This document shows positions 37,226 through 48,290 of a DNA stretch of 64,000 bases, in pieces; positions within the stretch are counted from its first letter, which is position 1, and each line of letters starts with the position of its first letter. The notes beneath the pieces were generated by a model that was given only the letters and a program-made list of their open reading frames with translations, was not told the origin of the DNA and ran no database searches. Position numbers and translations under genes: made by a program. The stretch is taken from NCBI GenBank assembly GCA_000320545.1, contig ADNK01001378.1, positions 20,001 to 84,000 of the forward strand, read 5' to 3'. Source of the DNA: Bigelowiella natans CCMP2755 (taxonomy: Eukaryota > Cercozoa > Chlorarachniophyceae).

Positions 37226-38163
37226 TATCATAATTCACATGGCTTCTTAGAGAATAGACGGACTCCTGCGGAGGTCGCCGCGGCAGCTAATCCCTGGCCA
37301 AAATTGCCTAAAAAGCGTGTTAGGATGCAGGTACAATTCATTGGAGCGGGGAGCTTGTTTTGTTCTTTCGAATCTCCTAGCCTAATAGTGCTCTATTTAT
37401 TGATCTGGTTCGATGAGAACCAGATGAGAAAGCCACGACGCCGCGATCTCTTTGCTCCGGCGAGAGCGTCAGGATGCGATTCAGAGCGCCTCGATACTTG
37501 AACGAACCGGTCTGCAACAAACAGCGCACGCATGCATATCACGCCCACGCGGGCGATAGATAAATTCAGGCGATAACATAATCGCCAAATCCTTTCCATA
37601 GCTTACCCATTGGAGGCATTCAGCTTTCACTAGCACGCGACGACCTGAGAAATAGAACAGATATCGAAAGCTCATATTGTTGCGCGCATCGCTGCGCCCT
37701 CGGGCCTGCATATTTCGATGAAATTATATGACACAAGGGCTAGCAATTTTAAGTATCAAAGAGTCCAGGGCCACATGCACGTTCGACCTAAGATACTGTT
37801 AAGAGCCAAGCTTTCAAGTGTCGGAGTGCGATGTACACGGCCCTACACATCATTGGGATAGGAAGTAGGTAAAATGTCATGGTCAGTCAACATGAGCTTT
37901 AAGCGCTATTTAAGACCTTCAGCCGCTCCATCGCGTTCTTCACGTCCTCACCTGTCGTCAGGTCCTCCTCTGGGATGACTTAAACACACATGGTAGAGAG
38001 AGGGGCGTCGGCACAGGGAATCCTTCTTTCCAACCTCTTTCCAATCCCCCTCCTCCATTCCCTGTCACTCTCTTTGTTGACCTGCTGAAGAAAACATCCT
38101 GGGACACGTGAAATGCGCGAGCAGACTTGGGCCACACCTCTGGCCCTGGAATGCACGCCGCAT
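33937..38163 (-). CDS. PLP-dependent serine racemase / threonine dehydratase family enzyme
   Basis: This fold-type II PLP family racemises or deaminates serine and threonine. The candidate start is ATG at 38163, giving a basic, Phe/Ser-rich leader (MRRAFQGQRCGPSLLAHFTC) that looks like a mitochondrial transit peptide. Following exons read EDLTTGEDVKNAMERLK (about 37985-37925), RVLVKAECLQW (about 37640-37605), FKYRGALNRILTLSPEQRDR (about 37500-37420, Lys is the PLP Schiff-base residue), GNFGQGLAAAATSAGVRL (about 37300-37245, phosphate loop), STIVMPENAPLSKQDRAQIY (about 37125-37050), AVEPEGYDDHVTSFRNGART (about 35240-35160), SLCDALQAA (about 34890), RSRLAGALSVTDEEV (about 34660-34620), MKIAFETLALVLEPSGAVSL (about 34420-34350), and SPVAIIASGGNVTMDKFAAV (about 34010-33950), then TAG at 33937-33939. 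Introns hold microsatellites. Racemase and dehydratase cannot be told apart by motif here. Confidence 0.78.
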
Positions 38164-38498
38164 GGCTATCAGCCGGTGCAGGTTATTAGGGGATGGAATT
38201 ATGAAAGTTTTGAATTGCTGGAGCATCGAAGAAAATCCTTGGGATTTTTCCTCCGCGGCAATCCTGGGATTCGTGATGTCGACTCCGCAACCAATCTCTG
38301 TAATTTGGTAGGCTGCGACAAACAATTGGGGAATCACAAGGTGGGGAAACAATGCGGTTCAAGCCAAAACGGTTGCTACCCATGCGCAAGGCCCTCCGAG
38401 GAGAGTCCAAGAGCACCCTCTCCGAATCCGAACCTACGACAAAGAAAAGTTGACTTGCCTCGAAAGAATGGCATGGGATTTCGTGCAGACGAGGCTAA
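38164..38498. promoter_or_regulatory. Head-to-head spacer between PLP and RING genes
   Basis: Only about 340 bp separate the two inferred start codons, so the promoters must be shared or overlap. Weak open frames exist on both strands without recognisable protein features. Confidence 0.35.
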
Positions 38499-40165
38499 AT
38501 GACGCCCAAACTTGCAAAACTCAAAACCTCCTCCGCTCCTCCTCCTGCTGCCACCATCGCTACCTTCCGCTTCTTCTATTATCCTTTTGTGCCTCCTTCT
38601 TTTCCAATGAGTTCGAAGAAAGAGAGGTTTCGCACCCGTAAAACCCGCGGCAGTGGCCGTCAAGGCAACGGCGGTGATGGTGCTGCGGATTCCCGAAAGC
38701 ATCGGCGGTTGAGCTACAAACCGAATGGCCGTCTCCGTTCCTCCGTATCCTCGGCTGAGAGAAATTTTCGCGTAATTGCTAGAGGTCAGAACGAATCCCG
38801 AAGGGAGAGAGAGCGCGGGGGAGAGGGAAGACGGAGAGCCCGATCGAGCTCGAATTCCTCCTCGGACCACGAAAACCGCCGCCATCGCCACCACCGTGGC
38901 CACCATTCACGGCACTATAGCGGGCAACATCGCAATGATGACAAACAAAAACGAAGAAATTCACGAGTAAGAAGTCGACACTGGCAGCAGTCGCAACCAT
39001 CCTCCCCCGCAGTCCGAGAGCAACGTCCTACCTCGCCGATGTCACGGCAGAATAGTCGCGCCTCGTCAGGCAGCAGTCACAATCTCACTGCCAATCCAAC
39101 AGCAAATAGTGTGGTAGATGCACCTACCATCTCGGCAGAAAATCATCGTAACCCTAGGGAAAGTAATGATGATGTAAACAACGACGGGAGATCCGTATCA
39201 CCGGTCTCACCTGATGACTTCATCTTCATCCGCTCGGGGCGTGAGCGTAGCTCTCAAGATCGACGTCGAAGTAGCACTATCAATGAGCAAGGAAACAACA
39301 GCAACAACATTAATACGGAGCATCAGCAGGAGCAGCGATACTTGAGTCTTGGACTCGAAGATATGATTTTCTTCGGTGAAGAGGCATCCCAGCAAGTGCG
39401 ACCACAGGTGAGTTATCAGAGCAATGTACGGTTGTCTAGCAGTGGTAGTATACCAGTATTAAGGCCTACCAGCTTTGACAATAACAACAACAACAACCAC
39501 CGCAATCACATCCACAACAACAACAACAACAACAGTGGAGAGTGGGACAAGGCGTACGAGAAGTACTCCTTCAGCGACTGCAAAATCTGCTTGGAGCGCA
39601 TTGGCTTTGACACCGTGCGGGACAAGGTGCAACTGAAGGAGAACATTGGCGGCGAACACTTCAGTCGCGTTCTCTGCTCTCATCTTGGGGGCGTGGCACA
39701 GTCCTCTTCAAGGAAAAATTGGCCTGCAATTCCGCGAGGAAACGCTCTTTCATCAGGACATTCTTCCGGAGGAGCATTCTGTGCTGGATGCCTCCGCGAA
39801 TACGCGGAGACTCAAGCGAAGGCCGGGAAGTTCGAGATATTGTGCCCAATGCCCCAGTGCAAAACGCGTCTATATCTGGACGATCTGTGCAAACTTGTCG
39901 GCCCTGAAACATTTGCAGCCTACCAGGAGCGCCTGAAGGCCAACCACGCGCATCGTATCAAGGCTCTGTCTAAGAAGGAGGTCAAGGAAATGCTGGGCGC
40001 TAAGGTGATTGCCTGTGGACGATGCAAAGTGCTGGTCAGCAAATCGGATGGCTGTGACACGATGCGGTGCACATGTGGGCATAAGTTCTCGTACAATGGG
40101 GCTTTGAGGTCTGCAGGATTGCAAGCGATCTTGAAAAAAAGAGGCGATATTTTTGAAGAAGGAAT

Positions 40166-40196
<31 letters not shown>

Positions 40197-40575
40197 GGCG
40201 GAGGAGGAGGAGGAGGAGGAGGAGAAAAGTAAGGCACAACGGCCGCAGAATTTCTCAGCAGCAACAACAAGCCCGATGATTCCCCCAGATAATACAGCAA
40301 TGAATATCAGTAGCAGTAATCGTAGCAGAAGCGTAAATCGTCACACCTACAGGATGCACTCAAAGGCCAACTCGACTGCAACGTCTTCTTTTTCATCATC
40401 ATCTTCTTCTTCTTCTCCTCAGGCTCTCTCTTTCCATGAGTATGGCATACCACGTGCTTTACCATTACCACCACCACCACCCCCACCACAGTCATTGACA
40501 TTCTTCAGGCCACCCAATAACCCACCAAAGGTGCCCCAAGTCAATGTGAATCGAAGACCTCCCAGTTTGTGGTAA
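38499..40575 (+). CDS. Ser/Arg-rich RING and IBR-like zinc-binding protein (possible E3 ligase)
   Basis: The long frame 38499-40169 begins with a basic, serine-rich, low-complexity region of about 330 residues that includes RS-like and poly-Asn stretches. An internal ATG at 38607 (MSSKKERFRTRKTR) is an alternative start. A zinc module follows: CKICLERIG, LCSH, then FCAGCLREYAETQ and CPMPQCKTRL, matching RING1 of RBR E3 ligases, with about 30 extra residues between CSH and FCAGC that may be an unrecognised in-frame intron. Near the end, CGRCKVLVSKSDGCDTMRCT and CGHKFSYN resemble an IBR or catalytic RING2 half, but no catalytic cysteine is visible. The frame then ends at 40169. A second open frame (40153-40575), starting with a poly-Asp run encoded by (GAT)n and ending in a proline-rich tail, is probably joined by splicing near 40105-40200. 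Ubiquitin ligase activity is an inference. Confidence 0.6.
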
Positions 40576-40605
40576 CTTCGAATTGATGTAATAATTACAT
40601 AATAA

Positions 40606-40735
40606 TATGAGACGGATGTAATGAAATGATTACATTCTTCAATTGTCATCCTAATGTAGCTATGCAGACCAATAGCTACAGCGCTTATGTTGTGTTTATT
40701 CGTTTCTGCAATGATGTGTTACTAGCATGCTAGGA
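40606..40735 (+). repeat. Dispersed repeat family, copy A
   Basis: Contains GACGGATGTAATGAAATG, CAATTGTCATCCT, ATGTAGCTATGCA, AGCTACAGCGC and TTGTGTTTATTCG in order. The same modules recur about 185 bp downstream and, inverted, at 1178-1270. Confidence 0.6.
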
Positions 40736-40786
40736 AAAGCATGTGTGTCATGTCATGTGTGCAACAGTGGGCTGCATGCGCATTAT

Positions 40787-40905
40787 ACGAGACGAACTTA
40801 ATGAATAATTAAATAATTTCAATGGTCATCCTATAATGTAGCTATGTAAAGCAGCGGCGGCAGCTCTTAAATTGTGTTTGCGTTATTACCATGATTTGTT
40901 GCATC
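40787..40905 (+). repeat. Dispersed repeat family, copy B
   Basis: Contains GAGACGAACTTAATGA, CAATGGTCATCCT, ATGTAGCTATGTA, CAGCTCTTAAATTGTGTTTG in order, diverged from copy A. The two copies form a loose tandem pair. Confidence 0.6.
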
Positions 40906-41122
40906 AAGTCTTGACTGAAGCCACTTTGTTGCGCAACAACTGTGAACACAATGTACGTATATGCGTCATGCTAGCAGCCGAGAGACAAGTGTGTGAAGCC
41001 CTATGTTATAGATCGATGCTCCGTGCGTGATATTGTACAGACGAAGCTGTGGATGTAGAGCATGTTCACAGTGCGACAAGCATCATGCACTCGCTCAGAC
41101 AACTAATTGGGCGTTAGCCGTT

Positions 41123-41123
41123 C

Positions 41124-41184
<61 letters not shown>

Positions 41185-41185
41185 A
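41123..41185. repeat. Compound (CT)n-(CA)n microsatellite
   Basis: A long (CT)n tract runs directly into an (AC)n tract inside a tail-to-tail gap. Confidence 0.9.
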
Positions 41186-41521
41186 CACACAAATATGCCA
41201 TGCATGCGATGCTAGCATGCATATTCTGTTGCATTTATTCACATTCGATTCAATAATTATTTCACATGTGTACATGAATATGCACATAGTATGTGTTCAT
41301 GTGGGTATATGCATGTACATGTGTGCACAGCAGACATATCCACACCTGTACACAGCATCATGCAATGCTACAGTGCATGCATATATGCAACGTGTTATAG
41401 CGCATACAATTTATTACTCATAATAGCACTGGCAGAATATAGAGTGACAGCATTGCTTGTAAGTCTACTTTGTGCCCCCGTGCTAGATACTAGGCTCCTG
41501 CCTTCGATGTGACGACACTAT

Positions 41522-42233
41522 TTAGCTATCGTGTATCTTCTTCGCAAGTTTCTTGAGCGAAATCACCGCAAGCAGACGGAAGGTGGCCAGGAGCACGAAC
41601 AGCATGAGGATGTAAAACCACTTCCGGCTTCTCTCCACGTCGTTGGCCTCGAGGAGCGCATCGTTCTCCGGCGTGTCTTCCTCGAATTCCGTCAGCATGA
41701 CGATGTTGAGGCTGTACTTGATTGTGCAAAGGTACTGGGCCCAACGGATGAATCTCGGGATCTGCTCGATCTGGACGAAGAATCCCGCAAAGAGGAACTG
41801 CGGCACCTGCGATATGGAAACGAGGGGGGGGGGGGGGGGAGGTGATGACGCACTGGGGTATTGGAGCAATGGCGCATGCTCTTTCAAGGATCAGGATGTA
41901 CCAAACAGGGGAGGTAGACAGGTTGAGATGGAGAGAGGGAGAGAGCGAATGGAGGGGGAGAGCATATCTTTCACCCTCTTGAGGATGCTATATACTATGC
42001 ATGCACCTGTGCGTGTGTGCGTGTGTGCGTGTGTGTGTGTGTGATTGTGCACGACTTACGAAGGCGATAGGCAGTAACTCGACCGCCATTTTGACATTAG
42101 AAGATATGCATCCGAGCAGGACTGCAACCGAAGACGATACGATTCCGAGGAGAAACATGCCCATCCAAAGCTGGAAAAAATCGCCCTTCAGCTGCATCAT
42201 GAAGTACCTGATATCCACGGTTATAAATATAAA

Positions 42234-42278
<45 letters not shown>

Positions 42279-42293
42279 GTAGCGTGAGGCAAA

Positions 42294-42336
<43 letters not shown>

Positions 42337-43366
42337 GGGGGGGGGGGATTAGGGAAACAGACATGTGTCGTTAAAAATATCTACATGGATGTTTTCTCTC
42401 TCGTCTCTCGATCTTGTACCCGAATATAAGGCCGATGAGGGTCTGCACCATGATAGTTGGCACCTCGACGATGAACTTGGAGATGAAGTAGGGAACGATA
42501 TCGTACGTGCCGGTCAGGTACTCGCGAATGAAGACAGAGCGCTCGGACGGGAAGGTGAGAACCATGGGCTGTGCGCTTCCAAACATGGCGCTCAAAGCAA
42601 TCTGAAACAGGCCGCCGAATCGCGACTGCAGCACGTCTCCGTTGCCAACATCCAGGAACACAAGCCCGTACCTTATCAATGTAGCAGTGTTGTGGCAGTA
42701 GTAGGAGGAGTAGAGAAAGAGATTCGAAATCGTGTGCGTGCGAGATTCAAAACACAATTCTCACGTAACTCGCCGTTCAAACATTTCCGGCCTGTAGATG
42801 CTAAAGTCGTCATGTGCCTCTCTTCCATTCCCTCTCTCCTCCCCCACCCCTCCCCCGTCCTTCACCACGCCAACTCTCCTTGTACCTCTCCTCTTAATGG
42901 TTATCTGGTGCATCTCTTGTGTCGTCTTGTGTGTGCGTGTGTGTGTGTGTGGTGTGTATGTGAGAGCATACAGGAAGTTGAGGAAGCATGTGAGCCCGAC
43001 GCGCGCAGCGAGTGTTTTCTTGTCGCGCAGTGTGTTGTAGCACTCCCGCGTGAGGAGCATCCATAGCTGCTTCAGAAACCCTGCAGAAGCCCGCCTTCGG
43101 ATGTCAAACTCTTCAGTGTCTTCGCTGCTCTGCCGTGTCAGTTCCGCGCCTTTGTGCTCCTTTGGGGACAAGGTGGAAGGTGAGCCAAGAGCGGCATCTT
43201 GGATCACTTTCTTCTTTTTCCACGCTTTCCGGATCACCTCGATGTTGTCGCGCTGCTGCTTGGTCTCCTTCGTCTGCATCATGAACATGACGTGGTCGGC
43301 GAGGTTGTACGTTTCAGGGCACTTGAATTGCGGCCCCAGGTCTAATTTTAGGATGATGTTCGTGAC

Positions 43367-43402
<36 letters not shown>

Positions 43403-43553
43403 GATGGTGATGATGATGATGGTGAGAAGACGAAATTAATCACGACTGCAACATCATTAAAACAAAAATCCTCATGCACACCATCCATCAGCAGCAGTGC
43501 TTCCCTACTTCAGAGCAGAGCAGCGCCATCGACGTCAACCAAAAAAATACAAT

Positions 43554-43594
<41 letters not shown>

Positions 43595-45976
43595 ACACGA
43601 CATGCCAAGCGCACCAGCAAAGTGCTTGGCCATGAGCTTTACAGGCCCATGATACACAACAGAGCCGGATTCTAGGAGTATGCAGTCATCGAAGGAGTGA
43701 AATATTTCTGAGGAAGGCTGGTGGATCGTTGTGAAGACGCTACAGCCCAGGCTGCAGAGATGCTTCAGGATCTGCGCGACTTTGAAAGCGGCGTACCTTT
43801 TAGTGGTGCGACAACAACAACAACAACAGACGAAGAAACAGTAGCAGTGAGCCGTGTCCTCAGAGTAAGCTAGGGCTACAACCACGGAACACATCCCCAC
43901 CCCCTTCTAAACACAGGAGCCGCAAACTTTTGAAAGAAGAAGTTGTGGGAGGGTATTTGTAGCGATCATGAGCATGGAATGTGAAGAGTTGTCCATAATA
44001 TTTTACATCCTGCCCCCTCTTGTCCCCCCCCCCCCTCTCTCAAAGTTTCGAACAGGTAGGTTGTGTGCTTTGGTTACGTGTCGAGGCCACTCGTTGGCTC
44101 GTCTAAGAAAATGATTTTGGGGCGTGTAATCAGCTCCACACCTGTTACACAGCAACGACAATGAGCCAAAACCGTTAAAGATCATGCCATTAGTATCATG
44201 ACAGAGAACATATGAAGGATGCGCCTCGTTTGACTTTTGGCGGTTTTTTTCAGAGGGTCGACATGCAATGGGTTGTACGACACAGGAAGGGGTCAACCTC
44301 CCCTGCGGATTCACCCCCATTTACTGTACGTGATATATTTAATATTATATTTATATTATTTTTTTCAAAAATGGGCATACGCATGTGTGTGTGTGCGTGC
44401 GTGGTTGCAAATTGTTTTGTTTCAGTGTTGATATATATTCAAAAGTATTCTCTTCTGAGACCAATGGCAACGCGCTTGCGCTCCCCGCCTGAGATGCCAC
44501 GAATCATCATGTTTCCAATAAGAGAATCCGCACACCTGATTTGTTTTGGTGAAGAGAAAGTGAGGGGAGAGCAGGAAATTGAATCGAAATGGGCGACGCG
44601 TAGTGAGACAGACATTTCTGTTGCGTTTGAATGGAATTCAAAAATGATCTCGTAGGAATAATATGGCTCTACTTTTCAATGTCGAGCTCCTTGAGCAACT
44701 GTTCAACAAGGCTGTCTCGCTCTTCTTGTGGGGTATCCTGCGGGAGGCGAAGACTGGCAGAAAATTGCAATGCCTCCCTGCTCGAGCATGAATAATGAAC
44801 TGAGGGACGGTCACGGTATACCGATTCGATAATATCTAATTATCAAACAGGTCGTGGTGATTCTGCTGACCTTGGTGTTTGAGTGGCGAATAAGGCTTCA
44901 TCTTGCATGACGTAGGCCACGTTCTTTCGAAACTTTCTAGGCTTGACATTGCTTCCGTTTGCATAGATCTGTGGTGATGTAGTGCGCAGTGAGGACGTGC
45001 CGCGACTACTCATACGCCAACTCATAAGTCAACTCATCACAGAGGTTGTGGCTCTCTGAAAGTACGCTAGTGTGATTAATCGAAGGATGTGTGGCAATTG
45101 CCATGTTCCTTCTTCAGACCTTTCCCTCGAATTTGCTGCCTACGCGCCCAGCGAGGATGTTCATCAGAGTTGTCTTCCCCGCCCCTATAATTAGTTCAGT
45201 CTGTAAGACTCATTGAGCTCTGAAAAAACACAAGTCTTAATTCACGTCTGTTTGCTTGAGGCCAATTAAGTATATAAATAAATATTTTTCTAAATATTTA
45301 CTCACCCCAACCCCCCCCTACATGTATCTTGAACATTTGCAAGATCTATCTACCACTTGGCCCCATGATGCAACACATTTTCCCTGCCTCCACAGCTCCC
45401 GAGCAGTCCACGAGGATCTGTTTCTCCTTGTTGTCACCAAGAGGCACAGAATAGCTCACGTTCTTCCAGACAAGGTTGATGCCCTTTGTTTTCAGGTCTA
45501 GCTGAGACTGGAAGGATGAAGTCTGTTTGTGACCCAAATCAACGCAACAAACGCCGTGACGCACTATTTTATTTCAGAGAGAGATTCTGTTCAAGGTAGC
45601 CTGGCAAATAGTGAGGAAACGCACCATGGATTTCAGCTCGGTGACAGACTGCATCCCCGCTTCATAGGCTGCCATTGTCGGGGCGAGCTGCTCGGACCGA
45701 AGAAATTCAGACTTTTCCTCCAACACAGCCGGGTTCACATGTATCTTAAGACGCAGTGCATCTTATCCATTTTACAGGATGCCGGCATGTCTTACCATGG
45801 ATTCGCCGGCAACGGTTTGCACAGTTTCGTTGGAGCTTTTGCGAGTTCAGGTCATCTGTTTGCAAGCGAATTGCCTGTTGCGACCTCCTCAGTTTGGGCA
45901 TTATTGTCATGCCATCGGCACTACGAGTACTCGAATCAGATTTGCAAATTCCCAGGAACAAGCCCAAGATCGTCAA
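41522..45976 (-). CDS. ABCG (White)-type half ABC transporter, multi-exon
   Basis: An ATP-driven membrane exporter with the nucleotide-binding domain before the membrane domain, as in the ABCG subfamily. From the 5' side: KGINLVWKNVSYSVPLGD (about 45508-45450), Walker A split by an intron (IMGPSG then GAGKTTLMNILAGRVGSKFE near 45180-45110), AYVMQDEALFATQTP (about 44925-44875), signature GISGGERKRVAIGL (about 44500-44460), Walker B KIIFLDEPTSGLDT (about 44115-44075) and the H-loop VFTTIHQPSSEIFHSFDD (about 43735-43680). Membrane-domain exons are 43341-42972, 42671-42420 (MFGSAQPMVLTFPSERSVF and IVPYFISKFIVEVPTIM), 42207-42060 and 41806-41522 (FAGFFVQIEQIPRFIRWAQY). The extreme 5' exon is unresolved; 45976 is the most upstream in-frame ATG of a plausible exon. 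Half transporters act as dimers. Introns contain long (AT)n, (GA)n and (GAT)n tracts. The substrate is unknown. Confidence 0.82.
42236..42348. repeat. (AT)n, (GA)n and poly-G tracts in an ABCG intron
   Basis: An (AT)n tract at about 42236-42274, a (GA)n tract at about 42298-42333 and a poly-G run near 42336-42348 lie in the intron between membrane-domain exons of the transporter. Confidence 0.85.
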
Positions 45977-46325
45977 GAATCAGCTACTACTAACCCTTAA
46001 AATGGATGATCACAGTGCGTTTATGCTGTTTTGAGAACCAAATTGCAGCCTTTTCGGAAAGTAACTTCTGAGGCAGTATCTGCGCTTGTTCCTCCGTGTC
46101 GCAGATAATAAATGGAATCTTATAGGGTACCGAGACGGAAAATATATTATCGGCATACATGTAATAATGAATTTTCTTTCATCGTCGCTTCGGTGCCGAT
46201 CTGTTTTTAGAAGGAATTTGTAACTTCGGTCTGTGGGTCTCAAGGATACACATATGCAACAGAACTCAAAAAAGCAGAACGACCCAAGACAGCCACACAC
46301 ACACACACATAAACAAACACTCGCG
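45977..46325. promoter_or_regulatory. Head-to-head spacer between ABCG and CCCH-AIG1 genes
   Basis: A gap of at most about 350 bp between divergent genes. An (AC)n tract just before 46326 lies upstream of the preferred start of the GTPase gene. No defined promoter element is recognisable. Confidence 0.35.
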
Positions 46326-48290
46326 ATGACAACCAGGATATCCACACGAAGACAATGCCATCATGGTGCAGGGTGCATCAAGTACGGATGCCCTTTCCAA
46401 CACCCATATGAGCGCTTGACAGACTGCAAGTTTGGTGGCAGCTGCAGAAACCGCAATTGCAGATTCCTCCACCCAAGACCATGCAAATTCGGGATGAGAT
46501 GCTACCGACCATATTGCAAAGCTACTCATCCTGAAGGTTGGGAGGACAGATGGTATGATCCGACCCCAGACGAATATCCGGTTTATTATTCCGACAGTGA
46601 GGAAGAATCAGAACAGAATTGGGACGAAAATCCGATTTATTCCGATGGTGAGGAAGACTCAAAACAGAATTGGAACAAAAATCCGACTACACCCTATAGG
46701 GAGGAAGAATCAAAACAGAAGGTGGACGATTGGAAGAAGGGCCTTGTCGGTACGCAGATGATCAAGTGCGACCAGAAGTCGCATGAAGACGCTCGATTCG
46801 TACTGATGATTGGTGAGACAGGATCGGGAAAGTCAACTACGATCGATTCAATGATGAACTACTACTATGGTGTGGAGTTCGATGACACGTTTCGCTACAA
46901 GGTGGTGAAGCAGGCGGACAATGTCGACCAGACTGCCTCTGTGACCTCCGAGATTACGACTTACCACCTCCCACAAGTCCCACACCAGAAAGTGAAATGT
47001 CCTGTAACTATCATTGACACAATGGGCTACGGTGATACACGTGGCCATGACTATGATGAGAAGACCACCAAGGCAATCAAACGTCTAGTCGACAGATATT
47101 TGGACAAGATCGACGCGATCTGCTTCACGATAACGGCTGAGAAGACAAGGCTAACGTACTTCCAGGATTACATACATAATCATATTCTGTCGCTGTTCGC
47201 CAAGGATGTGAGCCAGAATATTTTCCTACTCATCACATTCTGCGATGGCAAGACACCCCCCGTGTTGAAGGCGATTAAGAAACGAAATATCCCATACGTC
47301 AAGGACATTCGCCTCAACAATTCAGGGTTCTTCACCAGATTCGATGAGGACGATGATGACGACAGTGACGAGGATGAGGAGGAAAACCCAATGACTAAAA
47401 TGTTTTGGAAGATGGGCATGAAGGCCTTCGAATCATTCTTCAAGGCTTTGGAGGAAACAAAGCCCGTCTCCCTCAAGAACACGAAGATGGTGCTCAATGA
47501 CCGCCAACGGTTAGAAGACCGTATCCTTATGATTAACCAGAAAATTAACCTCGCTGTGCGTCGATTGGAGTGCGTTGAGAATAGCTTTGAGGAAATCGAG
47601 AAGCATCAACATAAAATTGACGAGAACGCCGGCTTCCTCGTCCGCATCGAGGTGCCGAGCTTCGAGAAAATTGACATCAGTGGAAAAGGCGTGCACACCA
47701 CCACGTGTCTCGAATGCAATTACACGTGCCACGACAACTGTGTCTACTCCAATAACAATGACAAAAAACACTGTTGTTCTATGGAGAAAGGAGCCTGCAC
47801 GGTCTGCCCTGGGAAATGCAGTTGGGACCGCCACGTCAACGTGCCGTACATAATCAAACAAACAACCGAGTTCAAGGAAGAGCCCTGTCTCACAATGAAA
47901 CAGCGCCATGAAGCGGCGGTGAAAGGGCGATCTCATGTGGAACATGCTCTGATTCAAATGAGAAATAAATATGAGCAAGTCCAGAAAGATCTTCATGCCG
48001 ATTACTTGACTGCGCGCGATTTGTTGAAGAGGATCGAGAAATATGCCCTAAAGGCAAACTGCCTCGTCGAAGATCAGATCTTTGAGAACATGATTCAGGT
48101 TGAACAGAAGGATAGAAAGAAGGGGTACAAGAGACGCATCAGTGCCATCAAAGACACGCAAAAAAGATTTGCCACGATGCGCGACATCCAGAGGCAAGAT
48201 GCAGAGACCTTTGTTCAGAAAGGGAAGCTGGAAGAAATGGATCGGAGAATTGCAAAGATTGTGGACAAGCACAAGGGTGGTAGCCAGTGA
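46326..48290 (+). CDS. Tandem CCCH zinc fingers fused to an AIG1-type GTPase
   Basis: Intronless, about 654 residues. Three consecutive C-x5-C-x4-C-x3-H fingers occupy residues about 9-65 (CHHGAGCIKYGCPFQH, CKFGGSCRNRNCRFLH, CKFGMRCYRPYCKATH). This spacing is that of Nab2/ZC3H14-type RNA-binding fingers. An acidic stretch of repeated 17-residue units follows (EEESEQNWDENPIYSDG). The GTPase has a P-loop IGETGSGKST (about 161-170), a G3 box DTMGYGDTRG (about 230) and FLLITFCDGK in the region of the base-recognition strand, without a canonical NKxD. This pattern is closest to AIG1/GIMAP or septin-like TRAFAC GTPases. A Cys/His cluster follows at about 455-505 (TTCLECNYTCHDNC, CCSMEKGACTVCPGKCSWDR), then a C-terminal coiled coil. 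An upstream in-frame ATG at 46233 exists, but the extra codons lie over an (AC)n tract, so 46326 is preferred. Coupling RNA binding to a GTPase switch is an inference. Confidence 0.85.
   Translation: MTTRISTRRQCHHGAGCIKYGCPFQHPYERLTDCKFGGSCRNRNCRFLHPRPCKFGMRCYRPYCKATHPEGWEDRWYDPTPDEYPVYYSDSEEESEQNWDENPIYSDGEEDSKQNWNKNPTTPYREEESKQKVDDWKKGLVGTQMIKCDQKSHEDARFVLMIGETGSGKSTTIDSMMNYYYGVEFDDTFRYKVVKQADNVDQTASVTSEITTYHLPQVPHQKVKCPVTIIDTMGYGDTRGHDYDEKTTKAIKRLVDRYLDKIDAICFTITAEKTRLTYFQDYIHNHILSLFAKDVSQNIFLLITFCDGKTPPVLKAIKKRNIPYVKDIRLNNSGFFTRFDEDDDDDSDEDEEENPMTKMFWKMGMKAFESFFKALEETKPVSLKNTKMVLNDRQRLEDRILMINQKINLAVRRLECVENSFEEIEKHQHKIDENAGFLVRIEVPSFEKIDISGKGVHTTTCLECNYTCHDNCVYSNNNDKKHCCSMEKGACTVCPGKCSWDRHVNVPYIIKQTTEFKEEPCLTMKQRHEAAVKGRSHVEHALIQMRNKYEQVQKDLHADYLTARDLLKRIEKYALKANCLVEDQIFENMIQVEQKDRKKGYKRRISAIKDTQKRFATMRDIQRQDAETFVQKGKLEEMDRRIAKIVDKHKGGSQ

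Larger units (their letters stand above)
40576..41521. other. Tail-to-tail gap with dispersed repeats and palindromic words
   Basis: Between the RING gene and the ABCG gene lie two diverged copies of the dispersed repeat, a (CT)n-(CA)n tract, and dense GCATGC, CATG, TGCA words from about 40730 to 41400. No gene seen. Confidence 0.5.
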
